Below are positions 36,496 to 43,094 of a stretch of DNA of 43,094 nucleotides, piece by piece (the first letter of the stretch is position 1; each line of letters begins with the position of its first letter). The position numbers were made by a program, and so were the translations under genes. The stretch is from Nitriliruptoraceae bacterium (lineage in GTDB: Bacteria; Actinomycetota; Nitriliruptoria; Nitriliruptorales; Nitriliruptoraceae). The stretch lies in the NCBI GenBank assembly GCA_007120465.1, contig SKNO01000184.1:1-43094 (forward strand). Reading direction: 5' to 3'. The notes under the pieces are model-generated. The model ran no database searches and was not told where the DNA came from. It saw only the letters and a list, made by a program, of their open reading frames with translations.

Positions 36496-36526
36496 TTGAC
36501 CCTCACGTCACGTGAGGCTGCATCCT
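36496..36526 (+). promoter_or_regulatory. MerR-type promoter with a dyad in a 19-bp spacer
   Basis: TTGACC (36496-36501) and CATCCT (36521-36526) are 19 bases apart, longer than the normal 17. A perfect dyad, CCTCACGT-C-ACGTGAGG (36501-36517), fills the spacer. Over-long spacers with a central palindrome are the hallmark of promoters activated by MerR-family proteins, which untwist the DNA. No MerR gene is in the window, and no intact gene follows, so the target has probably decayed or moved. Confidence 0.6.
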
Positions 36527-36776
36527 GCGGTAGTAGCAACCACTGGAGACCACCGGGGATGCTGCTCGCGGTGAGCGCCGGTAGCCGATGTCACCATCAC
36601 GAGGCATCGTCCCATGGCGTCCCTCGTGTGGGTGGGACGAGCCTCCGCGGCGTCCAGCGGCCGTCGCTCCCGCTGATCGCGACGTGACGACGTTCCCCGT
36701 ACCCGCGGCCCGGAACGTGACGCCGTGGCCGGCGGCTTCCTCGAGGTCTGCGCGACCTTCGCGACCGCGATGCACG

Positions 36777-36917
36777 ATCGCGCGCCTCGTGCGGGACAGC
36801 GCCGGACCTGAGGCCACCGTCAACCTGGTGCTGCCGCTGGTCGCCTCCGTCCTGGCCGCGATGCCCGGATGGTGGCTGGTCGTGTACGCAGGCGCGGTGT
36901 CGGCCCTCACGGCGGGT
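36777..36917 (+). pseudogene. possible membrane-protein gene remnant
   Basis: One frame reads a stretch that looks like two transmembrane helices, with NLVLPLVASVLAAMPGWWLV followed by a VYAGAVSALTAG segment, about 260 bases after the MerR-type promoter. It recalls the last helices of an MFS transporter. The sequence on both sides lacks transporter features and no start fits. This is a weak call based on hydrophobicity only. Confidence 0.2.
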
Positions 36918-36983
36918 ACAACGCGTCCCGGTTCCCGCGTCCGGCGGCACGCCGGCAGGGAGCGTGGCCCGCTCGAGCGGGGG

Positions 36984-37370
36984 TCACCCGGCGAGGAAGC
37001 GGGCGAAGCCGCCTCCGGGCGTGCCGACCGTCACGGGGATGTGTGGTGCGAACCCACGGATCTGCTCGAGCACGGAGGGGTCGGGCTCGCCGTACACCTG
37101 CGACCGGGTCGTCGAGAAGTCGAGGAAGTCCGCGGCCGCTGACGCGTGGTCGGCGAGCAGCCCCATGTGGAACGCCATCGACTCCGGATCGGGGTGGACC
37201 TGCACGATCGTCTGCTCGGTGCCCTCCTCGTTGACGTAGGTCCCGAAGTGGAGCAGCCGCGGCTCATTCGCCTCGATGAACTCGGCGAACTCGGCGAAGT
37301 ACTTCATCCAGGCCTCGAGCTGCCCCTCCTTGATCCCGGTGGTGTTGAGGTAGATGAACGGTGCATCCAT
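36984..37370 (-). CDS. small dimeric alpha/beta-barrel-like protein
   Basis: A 128-residue protein. IYLNTTGIKEGQLEAWMKYFAEFAEFIEANEPRLLHFGTYVNEEG resembles the first half of a ferredoxin-like alpha/beta-barrel unit of the antibiotic biosynthesis monooxygenase/EthD type, and TIVQVHPDPESMAFHMGLL continues it. A C-terminal part of 50 residues ends in GTPGGGFARFLAG. Members are small oxygenases or ligand-binding proteins. The ATG at 37370 is supported by GAGGAGC upstream. It is transcribed away from the HxlR-oxidase fusion gene, with a shared promoter region, which suggests joint control. Confidence 0.7.
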   Translation of the reverse strand: MDAPFIYLNTTGIKEGQLEAWMKYFAEFAEFIEANEPRLLHFGTYVNEEGTEQTIVQVHPDPESMAFHMGLLADHASAAADFLDFSTTRSQVYGEPDPSVLEQIRGFAPHIPVTVGTPGGGFARFLAG

Positions 37371-37442
37371 CGCTCGCTCCTCTCGCTCTCTGACGGACGG
37401 TTCCACCCTGCGGGCCGGTCGCGGCCGCTCCAAGGACAAGAT

Positions 37443-37500
37443 GTGAACCCCGAGGTCCACGACGGGCGTGCACGGTCTAGGTTCACGAACGGAACTAGTC
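37443..37500. promoter_or_regulatory. candidate HxlR operator in a divergent promoter region
   Basis: Two kinds of dyad lie in the 161-base gap. GTGAACC (37443-37449) and GGTTCAC (37480-37486) are inverted copies 30 bases apart. CTAGGTTC (37477-37484) and GGAACTAG (37491-37498) form an imperfect palindrome around ACGAAC, ending 33 bases before the fusion gene ATG. Sites containing GAACTAG-like halves are reported for HxlR-type regulators from memory only. Autoregulation and control of the divergent gene are inferred. Confidence 0.45.
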
Positions 37501-37531
37501 AGACGGCACCCGTGGACGAAAGGCTCCTGGC

Positions 37532-39661
37532 ATGCGCAACTACGGCCAGTTCTGCCCGATCGCGCGGGGCTCGGAGATCCTCGCGGAGCGCTGGACGCCC
37601 ATCATCCTGCGCAACCTCCTGCTGGGCTGCCGCACCTTCAACGACATCGCGGCTGGCGCGCCCGGACTGTCTCGCGCGCTGCTCACCCGCAGGCTCCGCG
37701 AGCTCGAGCGCGCCGGCGTCATCGTCATCTCTCCGAAGCCGGGCGGGCGCGGGTCGCTGTACGAGCCGACGCGCGCCGGGCGCGAGCTGTGGGCCGTGCT
37801 CGGCGCCATCGGCACGTGGGCCGAAGACTGGACCGACGTCACCCCCGAGCATGCCGATCCCGAGACCGTGCTGTGGTCGTGGTCCCAGGCGTACCTGCGG
37901 CACGACCTGTTGCCCACACGCCGGGTCGTGGTGCGGTTCGACTTCCAGCGCGATGACCGGCCCGAGCAACTGTGGCTGCACATCGAGCACGCAGGCGCCG
38001 AGATCTGCCGCTTCGACCCGGGGTTCGGCGACGATCTGACCGTGTCCATCGTTGATCCGGTCGTCTTCGCCCGGTGGCACCTCGGCTTGCTCGAGTGGGA
38101 GGTGGCCCTGCGCTCCGGTGGGCTGCAGATCAGCGGTCCCGCCGAGCTGCGGCGGGCGCTGCCGACCTGGAACGCGAGCCCGCAGCGGCATGCCCGCCAG
38201 CGGGACGAGGCACGCCGGATGCCGGGCGCACCCGACGAGCTGCCGCTCGAGGCCGTCCCCCGACCACCACCGCCAGCGAGCCGCGAGCAGCGGCAACCTT
38301 CCCGACCTGCGGCCATCCCGGGCTTCCAGGGCGCGGTGGTTGCCCCCGACGACCCCGGCTACGACCAGGCCCGCGCGGTCTGGAACGGCGGGATCGACCG
38401 TCGGCCACGCTACATCGCCCGGTGCCTGTCCACCGCCGACGTGACGGCCGCGCTGCGCTTCGCTCGTGACGGTGACCTGCCGATCAGCGTGCGTGCCGGC
38501 GGTCACGGCGTCGCCGGTGCGGCGGTATGCGACGATGGGCTGGTGATCGACCTCGCCGCGATGAAGCGGATCGCGGTGGATCCGGCCCGGAGGACCGCGA
38601 CGGTCCAGCCCGGTGTGCTGTGGGGGGAGCTCGACGCGGCAACCCAGGCCCTGGGCCTCGCGACGACGGGCGGCATCGTGTCGCACACGGGCGTCTCGGG
38701 GCTGACCCTCGGCGGGGGCATCGGGTGGCTCATGCGCCGACACGGGCTCGCCGTCGACAACCTGCTGGCGGCGGAGGTCGTCACGGCCGAGGGTGGCACC
38801 CTGACGGCCAGCGCCACCGAGGAAGCCGAGCTGTTCTGGGGGCTGCGCGGGGGTGGGGCCGGGCTCGGCGTGGTCACCTCCTTCACCTTCCGGCTCCACC
38901 CGATCGAGCGCGAGGTGCTCGCCGGGCCGGTGGTGTGGGCGCTCGAGGACGCGCGGGAGATCCTGACGGCCTACCGCGAGTTCGTCGCCACGGCCCCCCG
39001 CGAGGTCGCCACGATCGTGACGCTGCGCCGGGTCCCAGACGACCCGCACCTTCCGGTCGAGCTGCATGGCAGACTCGTCTGCATCGTGGGGATGCTGGCA
39101 CTGGCGCCACCGGGCACCGCCGAGCGGCTGCTGGCCCCGCTCCGCGAGTTCGGTCGTCCGCTGCTCGACCGCGTCCGGTACCGGCCCTACACCAACCTCC
39201 AGTCCAGCATCGACGCGACCGTGCCCCACGGCTGGCACTACTACTGGAAGGCGACCGGCGTCCCCACCCTGTCGGACGCAGCGATCGACGCGCTGGTCGA
39301 CCATCTGCCACGGGCCCACTCCCGGCGCAGCTTCGCGGTGATGTTCCACCTCGGCGGGCAGGTCGGCGACGTCGACCCGCGGTCCACCGCCTACACCCGC
39401 CGGCACTTGGCGCACGAGATCGTGGTCAACGCGGTCTGGTTGCCCGACGAGCCGCTCGCGGAGGACGAGCCCGCCTGGGCACGGGCATGCCTCGACGGTC
39501 TGGCTCCGCACGGACAGGGCGCCTACCTCAACTTCCTCGATCGCGACGACCAGGCGCGGACCCCAGACGCCTTCGACCCGATGGCCTACCAGCGCCTCAC
39601 GGATCTCCGCCGCCGCGTCGATCCGGCGGGAGTCCTCTCGCCCCACCAGGCAGCGGTGTGA
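37532..39661 (+). CDS. HxlR-family regulator fused to a BBE-type FAD-linked oxidase
   Basis: A 709-residue single frame with two complete proteins. Residues 1-100 are an HxlR winged helix (YGQFCPIARGSEILAERWTPII, LSRALLTRRLRELERAGVI). Residues 120-215 match the SCP2-like domain that many actinobacterial HxlR proteins carry, ending ALPTWN. A Pro/Arg/Gln-rich linker spans about 216-265. The oxidase begins at VVAPDDPGYDQARAVWNGGIDRRP: PCMH FAD domain with RAGGH (His325, expected flavin attachment), GVSGLTLGGGIGWLMRRHGL, WGLRGGGAGLGVVTSFTF, and a C-terminal BBE segment (YLNFLDRDD). The second Cys attachment of bicovalent enzymes is absent (SHTG in its place). The ATG at 37532 matches the HxlR family start. 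DNA-binding and oxidase activity would be on one chain. Confidence 0.9.
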   Translation: MRNYGQFCPIARGSEILAERWTPIILRNLLLGCRTFNDIAAGAPGLSRALLTRRLRELERAGVIVISPKPGGRGSLYEPTRAGRELWAVLGAIGTWAEDWTDVTPEHADPETVLWSWSQAYLRHDLLPTRRVVVRFDFQRDDRPEQLWLHIEHAGAEICRFDPGFGDDLTVSIVDPVVFARWHLGLLEWEVALRSGGLQISGPAELRRALPTWNASPQRHARQRDEARRMPGAPDELPLEAVPRPPPPASREQRQPSRPAAIPGFQGAVVAPDDPGYDQARAVWNGGIDRRPRYIARCLSTADVTAALRFARDGDLPISVRAGGHGVAGAAVCDDGLVIDLAAMKRIAVDPARRTATVQPGVLWGELDAATQALGLATTGGIVSHTGVSGLTLGGGIGWLMRRHGLAVDNLLAAEVVTAEGGTLTASATEEAELFWGLRGGGAGLGVVTSFTFRLHPIEREVLAGPVVWALEDAREILTAYREFVATAPREVATIVTLRRVPDDPHLPVELHGRLVCIVGMLALAPPGTAERLLAPLREFGRPLLDRVRYRPYTNLQSSIDATVPHGWHYYWKATGVPTLSDAAIDALVDHLPRAHSRRSFAVMFHLGGQVGDVDPRSTAYTRRHLAHEIVVNAVWLPDEPLAEDEPAWARACLDGLAPHGQGAYLNFLDRDDQARTPDAFDPMAYQRLTDLRRRVDPAGVLSPHQAAV

Positions 39662-40040
39662 CCCGGTGCGCGACGACGCCCGAGCCCTTCGGGCGGTGGT
39701 CAAGCCGGGATGGGTACGGCGGCAAGGTGTGATGGTGGGCTCCTCGATCCCGGGGCGCCGGGGGCGCATCGAACTGTCGGCCGTGTGCGTCGTGAACGCA
39801 CCGAGGCACCCTGTTGGTTGCCCGGGAGGCCCGTGTTGATCGCGTTGGGAAGAAGTCGCGCTGCGACCGCTCCAGACCGGCGGTTGCAGCTGCATCGCCG
39901 TGACGATGTGCGGAAGGGCTCAGCCGCCGATGCGCACATGGTTCGACGTGACCGGAGCCGCCGTCTCGGGAGGTGCAGCGGGGCGGCGGTCGCTGTGGAT
40001 CAGCGGCCGGCGCGTCGCCGCCGAGCGGTACGATCGCCCC
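39662..40040. other. intergenic region before the toxin-antitoxin block
   Basis: No gene is supported in these 379 bases. A small hairpin, GCCCGA-N5-TCGGGC at 39678-39694, lies 17 bases after the fusion gene stop and may terminate it, although there is no U-run. The remainder shows no repeat or promoter that I can defend, other than the presumed promoter of the antitoxin gene near its end. Confidence 0.4.
39678..39694 (+). terminator. small hairpin after the fusion gene
   Basis: GCCCGA and TCGGGC form a six-bp stem with a five-base loop, beginning 17 bases after the stop codon at 39661. Position favours a terminator, but the stem is short and has no U-tract. Confidence 0.35.
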
Positions 40041-40286
40041 ATGACCGATCACGCGCAGTCGCTGCTTCGCGAGGCTCTCTCGCTCTCCGAGGAAGAGCGT
40101 GCGGGCCTGATCGCCGAGCTGTTGGTAAGCCTTGAGGGACCTGCTGAGGACGACGAAGCGGCCGTCGAGCATGCGTGGGCGGAAGCGCTCGAGCGACGGG
40201 CACGACGGGTCTTGGCCGGCGAAGCGCCGGGGGAGGACTGGGGCCAGGTCCGTGGCCGTGTCGGGCGAGCGCTGACAGACGGGTGA
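40041..40286 (+). CDS. addiction-module antitoxin-like protein
   Basis: An 81-residue protein: LLREALSLSEEERAGLIAELLVSLEG, then an acidic helix ending HAWAEALERRARRVLAGE. This is the pattern of the putative addiction-module component family (PF09720-like, TIGR02574-like), unstable antitoxins that pair with RelE/ParE toxins. The ATG at 40041 is chosen because upstream residues lack family similarity. The stop overlaps the toxin start in a GTGA arrangement, so the pair is translationally coupled. It probably represses its own promoter together with the toxin. Confidence 0.85.
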   Translation: MTDHAQSLLREALSLSEEERAGLIAELLVSLEGPAEDDEAAVEHAWAEALERRARRVLAGEAPGEDWGQVRGRVGRALTDG

Positions 40287-40603
40287 GCCGACGGGTCCTC
40301 TTCGAGCCGGAGGCGTCGGCCGAGCTTGAGGAAGCCGCGATCTGGTACGAAGCTCAGCGATCCGGTCTGGGCCGGGCTTTCCTCACGGCAGTAGACCGGG
40401 CCATCGAGCACATTGCGGCCTGGCCGGACGCCCGACTCTCCGTTCCCGGCGTGCCGGCCAGCCTCTCGGTCCGCCAGTTCCCGGTCTCCCGCTTCCCATA
40501 CCGCATCGCGTACCTGGTCACATCCCAGGAGCTGCGGGTCCTCGCGGTGGCTCACGCCCGCCGACGTCCTGGCTACTGGCGATCGCGCACCGAACCGCGA
40601 TGA
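40283..40603 (+). CDS. RelE/ParE-family toxin
   Basis: A 106-residue protein with the ParE/RelE fold pattern: VLFEPEASAELEEAAIWYEAQRSGLGRAFL, then IAAWPDARLSVPGV, VRQFPVSRFPYRIAYLV and a final VLAVAHARRRPGYWRSR. The last block is the typical C-terminal strand and Arg-rich end of ParE-like toxins. Family members cleave mRNA at the ribosome (RelE) or poison gyrase (ParE). The class cannot be settled from sequence. The GTG at 40283 overlaps the antitoxin stop by four bases. Confidence 0.88.
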   Translation: MSRRVLFEPEASAELEEAAIWYEAQRSGLGRAFLTAVDRAIEHIAAWPDARLSVPGVPASLSVRQFPVSRFPYRIAYLVTSQELRVLAVAHARRRPGYWRSRTEPR

Positions 40604-40670
40604 TGTGCGTGTCTGCCGTCTCCCGGACGGCGCAGAACGCTCCGCACCTTGGGGAGCCCTGCTGCCGCGG

Positions 40671-41033
40671 TCAGGGCTCGGGGCGGCGGACGCGCAGCTC
40701 ACCGTCGCGCCAGACCGCGATGCACCTTCGCAGGTCGTTGAGTTCGACGCTCGTAGCGATGCGTTCGGCGGTTTGTCGGATCGCGCGTGGGGGCTGATGG
40801 TCGAGGCGGATCACCAGCACTCCGGAGTGGGTGCCCGGCGGGTGGGCCCGGATGTCGCCCAGCCCACGGTCGAGTGTGACAAGCAGCCGATCGTGGGCCG
40901 TCGCACCGGCGAGTACCGCCGGGTCCTTCGCCCCTCGAAGGCCTTCGTCCCGGACCGTGTCCACCTCGTGGCCCATACCAGCCAACACGTCGATGGCCCA
41001 GTCCGGCAGGTTCTCGTCGAGCTTGATACTCAC
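40671..41033 (-). CDS. DUF5615 PIN-like toxin candidate
   Basis: A 120-residue protein starting MSIKLDENLPDWAIDVLAGMGHEVDTVRDEGL, then HDRLLVTLDRGLGDIRAHPPGTHSGVLVIRL. This is the DUF5615 (Mut7-C-related) family, a PIN-domain-like fold with conserved acidic residues (D6/E7, D55) that suggests RNase activity. In many genomes it sits beside a DUF433 gene as a toxin-antitoxin pair, as here. The ATG overlaps the DUF433 stop by four bases. Convergent with the RelE/ParE toxin gene, with 67 bases between. Confidence 0.87.
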   Translation of the reverse strand: MSIKLDENLPDWAIDVLAGMGHEVDTVRDEGLRGAKDPAVLAGATAHDRLLVTLDRGLGDIRAHPPGTHSGVLVIRLDHQPPRAIRQTAERIATSVELNDLRRCIAVWRDGELRVRRPEP

Positions 41034-41266
41034 GTGGAGGCGACGGCGGGGTACTCGTCTCGTGCCAGCTCAGCGCCGTAGGCCGCGGCCGCCCGGATGC
41101 CTTCGACCGTCAGCGTCGCGTACTCCGCGAGGATCTCGTCTTCGGTCATCCCATCCGCCAGCGCGTCGAGGACGATGCTGACCAGGATGCGGGTGCCGCG
41201 CACGGTCGCCTGACCGTGGCACACCTGGGGGTCACGGACGATCAAGGCGCGTTGCTCGTCGGTCAT
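41030..41266 (-). CDS. DUF433 antitoxin-like protein
   Basis: A 78-residue protein: IVRDPQVCHGQATVRGTRILVSIVLDALADGMTEDEILAEYATLTVEGIRAAAAYG. The DPQVCHGQATVRGTRI start and the helix-turn-helix-like middle are diagnostic of DUF433, which usually precedes DUF5615 genes and is thought to be the antitoxin and autorepressor. The ATG at 41266 gives the usual family length. It overlaps the DUF5615 gene by four bases. It is divergent from the recombinase gene, with 161 bases between. Confidence 0.88.
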   Translation of the reverse strand: MTDEQRALIVRDPQVCHGQATVRGTRILVSIVLDALADGMTEDEILAEYATLTVEGIRAAAAYGAELARDEYPAVAST

Positions 41267-41427
41267 GGTCGTCGGCCTCGCTCGGGTGCCTCCGATCGTA
41301 CGCCGCTGACCGGTGGCCGTCCCCGCTGTCCACAAGAGGTCGCTTGCCGGTCGGAGGCCAGCTCGCTCTGGCGGGGCGAGCGCAGGCTGATGGTGGTGGC
41401 GTCATACCCCGCCGCCAGGGAGCCAGC

Positions 41428-42333
41428 ATGTCCACCGTCACGCTCGACCTTCCTTACCGCCAGGCCGGTACGGCCCAGTGGGCCGCCGTGGCGTTCGTAG
41501 CCGGCTACTCGTCCCCAGGAACCCGGCAGGCGTACGCGACCCAGCTGCGTCTGCGGTTCGACTGGTGCGCCCAGCACCAGCTCGAACCGTTGGCAGACGT
41601 CTGCCGCCCCCACGTGGAGCTCTACGCCCGCGACCTCGAAGCGCTTGGTCTCGCCCCGGCCACCGTTGCCCTCAGGCTGGTCGTGATCACCGGCTTCTAC
41701 CGCTACTGCGTCGAGGAACAGCTCCTCGAGCACTCCCCGGCGGTCCACGTTCGTCGTCCCAAGATCTCCCAGGAGTCCACCCGGCTTGCCCTCGACCGCG
41801 CAGAGCCCGGTGCGTTCCTCGTCCAGGCCGGGCTGTCCGGCGGCAACGACCACGCGCTGGCCTGCCTGCTCGCCCTCAACGCGCTCCGTGTCTCCGAAGC
41901 CTGTGGCGCGGACCTGAGCGATCTCGCGCTCGCGAACGGCCACCGCACCCTGCGCATCGTTGGCAAGGGCAACCAGCCAGCGCTGATCCCGCTCGCTCCG
42001 AGAACGATGCGGGCGATCGACAGCGCCGTCGGGGAACGCACCGACGGGCCGCTGCTTGCTCGCGATGATGGCAGCCGGTTGGATCGGCGCGCTGCTGGAC
42101 GGATCGTGCGTCGGCTCGCGAACCGTGCCGGGATCGACAAGGTGGTCTCCCCGCACTCGCTGCGGCACGCGGCGATCACCGCCGCCGGGTGCAGCCTGCG
42201 TGACGTCCAGGACCTCGCGCGCCACGCCGCCCCTCGCCAGACCCGCCGCTACGACCGGGCCCGCGGCGCGCTCGACCGAAACCCCACCGACATCGTCGCC
42301 ACTTACCTCGCCGGTGCAACTGGGGCCCGTTGA
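41428..42333 (+). CDS. tyrosine recombinase/integrase (XerC/D-like)
   Basis: A 301-residue site-specific recombinase. The N-terminal SAM-like core-binding domain spans about residues 18-110 (YSSPGTRQAYATQLRLRFDWC, YCVEEQLLEHSPAVHVRRP). The catalytic domain has a full set of active-site residues: Arg154 (ALRVSEA), Lys180 (VGKGNQ), His243 and Arg246 (HSLRHAA), His266 (ARHAAP) and nucleophile Tyr275 (TRRYDRARG). It is compact, of the XerC/D or integron-like size. The ATG at 41428 is preferred over 41344 because the upstream part is low-complexity and CAGGGAG precedes it. A 12-bp inverted repeat lies just after the gene. It may move, or have moved, the neighbouring toxin-antitoxin block. Confidence 0.9.
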   Translation: MSTVTLDLPYRQAGTAQWAAVAFVAGYSSPGTRQAYATQLRLRFDWCAQHQLEPLADVCRPHVELYARDLEALGLAPATVALRLVVITGFYRYCVEEQLLEHSPAVHVRRPKISQESTRLALDRAEPGAFLVQAGLSGGNDHALACLLALNALRVSEACGADLSDLALANGHRTLRIVGKGNQPALIPLAPRTMRAIDSAVGERTDGPLLARDDGSRLDRRAAGRIVRRLANRAGIDKVVSPHSLRHAAITAAGCSLRDVQDLARHAAPRQTRRYDRARGALDRNPTDIVATYLAGATGAR

Positions 42334-42345
42334 CCACTACGAACC

Positions 42346-42382
42346 ATCACGGCTGCCCGGTCAAGCGCTCGGCAGTCGTGAT
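42346..42382 (+). repeat. 12-bp inverted repeat after the recombinase gene
   Basis: ATCACGGCTGCC (42346-42357) and GGCAGTCGTGAT (42371-42382) are inverted copies with one mismatch, which would be a G-U pair in RNA, separated by 13 bases. The stem starts 13 bases after the recombinase stop. It may be the gene's terminator (no U-run follows) or a recombination-site-like element, since tyrosine recombinases bind inverted arms of about 11-13 bp. Confidence 0.6.
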
Positions 42383-42623
42383 GATGGGCGGGATGGGCGA
42401 TGCACATCGTCCGCGCATAGATCTTCTAACGGATGTCAAGCGCTAGCGATGCGGCAGCGCACCGCCGCCTCCTCCGGTCGCCCCTCGATCACACTGAGAG
42501 AGTCTTGCCTGATCGATCGGGCGACGCTCAGCCAGCGGCCCCACCACCCGTGGCTGACCGCACCTCGGACGGCGAACGGTGCGTGGCGAAGCTGCTTCAC
42601 TCCGCTCGATCAACGGAGCACAG
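42383..42623. other. AT-richer gap before the truncated gene
   Basis: About 240 bases with no supported gene. The part 42410-42450 (CATAGATCTTCTAACGGATG) is noticeably AT-richer than the rest of the window. No clear promoter pair is visible. The ribosome site GGAG at 42615-42618 belongs to the following gene. Confidence 0.35.
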
Positions 42624-43094
42624 ATGGGATCCCTCGACTCGTATGATCTGACGGCTCGCCTCGTGCGCACCGTGGTCGGCTTCTGGTCGCTGGGCGGGGT
42701 GACGGTCCAGCAGGATCACTTCCAGGAGGTGAGCCATCCGACCGCGCCAGAGCATCCCCTCGGCAACTTCGTCCACCGCGTCAGGCACGACGCTGGCGCG
42801 GCGCTGGAAGCGCTCGTCGGCGAAGAGCGGACACCACCAGCGGCTGCCCACCGTCGCGTCATCATCGATGATGGAGCCCCTGCCGAATCTGAGGCGCTGC
42901 TGACGCTGCACGACTGGCAGCTCGAACGCCAACTCCAACTCGTGTTGCCGTCAACGACACACGTCGGCGCGCCGGAGTCGAGGGTCCGCCCGGCGACCGA
43001 TGTCGCCGACTGGGAGGCGATCAACGACCTGTTCCGTACAGACCACCTCGAGGAGGATGCCCGCCGTGGGGATCCCCCTCGGTCACCGGCCCAA
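42624..43094 (+). CDS. GNAT-like acetyltransferase, 3' end cut by the window
   Basis: An open frame of 157 codons that runs to the window edge without a stop. It begins MGSLDSYDLTARLVRTVVGFW, continues with VTVQQDHFQEVSHPTAPEHPLGNFVHRVR, and ends with VADWEAINDLFRTDHLEEDARRG. The last part resembles the start of a GNAT acetyltransferase domain following an N-terminal extension, as in two-part GNAT proteins. The acetyl-CoA loop would lie beyond the edge, so the call is tentative. GGAG lies about six bases before the ATG at 42624. It may be an unrelated cargo gene next to the recombinase. Confidence 0.5.
   Translation, partial: MGSLDSYDLTARLVRTVVGFWSLGGVTVQQDHFQEVSHPTAPEHPLGNFVHRVRHDAGAALEALVGEERTPPAAAHRRVIIDDGAPAESEALLTLHDWQLERQLQLVLPSTTHVGAPESRVRPATDVADWEAINDLFRTDHLEEDARRGDPPRSPAQ

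Larger units (their letters stand above)
36195..36983. other. gene-poor stretch of about 790 bases
   Basis: No intact gene is supported. It contains a MerR-type promoter (36496-36526) and then weakly coding-like sequence without an intact frame. All long frames here have biased, low-complexity translations typical of GC-rich non-coding DNA. The arrangement suggests loss of a gene that once lay behind the promoter. Confidence 0.5.

Noticed and set aside
36503-36910. 135-residue minus-strand frame in the gene-poor stretch
   Set aside because: Low-complexity Arg/Gly/Ser translation, no ribosome site and no family pattern.
39900-40040. 47-residue N-terminal extension of the antitoxin
   Set aside because: The family start matches the ATG at 40041, and upstream residues have no similarity to antitoxins.
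42597-42938. minus-strand frame opposite the truncated GNAT-like gene
   Set aside because: The plus-strand frame has a ribosome site, balanced composition and a plausible domain; the minus frame has none of these.

Overview
The window is very GC-rich DNA with short intergenic gaps, many GTG starts and stop/start overlaps. Its gene families are typical of Actinomycetota: an Rv2578c-type radical SAM protein, an LppM-like lipoprotein, a BTAD/SARP regulator with NB-ARC and TPR parts, an SmtB-type zinc operon and a PGPGW membrane protein. A deep-branching high-GC lineage, for example Nitriliruptoria, would fit. That placement is an inference from gene content only. I see no rRNA, tRNA or CRISPR array.

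Layout. 0.2-7.7 kb: housekeeping genes. These are maf and a tRNA-dihydrouridine synthase on the minus strand, then on the plus strand an Rv2578c radical SAM protein, an SRPBCC protein, a half-size FAD protein, an AhpD-like protein, a DASS anion transporter and a PGPGW membrane protein. A 63-bp tandem repeat lies at 4671-4796. 7.7-18.8 kb: a substrate uptake and activation locus. A seven-gene minus-strand operon (livG, acyl-CoA synthetase, livH, livM, livK, livF, PaaK-like CoA ligase) faces an IclR regulator and a degenerate acetyl-CoA-synthetase-like protein. A 15-bp dyad sits exactly between the -35 and -10 of the operon promoter. This suggests IclR-controlled uptake of an organic acid that is then activated to a CoA thioester.

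18.8-29.0 kb: mixed genes. They include a HIT protein, a large DUF6398-type protein, an FmdB zinc ribbon, a zinc-efflux operon (CDF exporter plus SmtB/CzrA-like sensor, with a visible operator), an ERCC4-type nuclease, a coupled pair of AmrS/PflA-type radical SAM enzymes, a cold-shock protein and a HelD-like ATPase with a small partner gene. 29.1-36.2 kb: a SARP-family regulator transcribed away from a methyltransferase, a secreted cupin, an FAD monooxygenase and an LppM-like lipoprotein. The shared intergenic region carries three heptamers with exact 11-bp spacing, the layout of a SARP box. This may be a small regulated metabolite locus.

36.2-43.1 kb: accessory DNA. It begins with a gene-poor stretch holding a MerR-type promoter with no gene behind it. 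Next come a small alpha/beta-barrel protein and, transcribed away from it, a 709-residue protein that fuses an HxlR regulator to a complete FAD-linked oxidase. Two toxin-antitoxin-like pairs, a tyrosine recombinase with a full catalytic set, a strong hairpin, and a GNAT-like gene cut by the window edge follow. The most unusual items are the HxlR-oxidase fusion, the active-site-degenerate ACS homologue, and the operator/promoter architectures at the liv, SARP and zinc loci.
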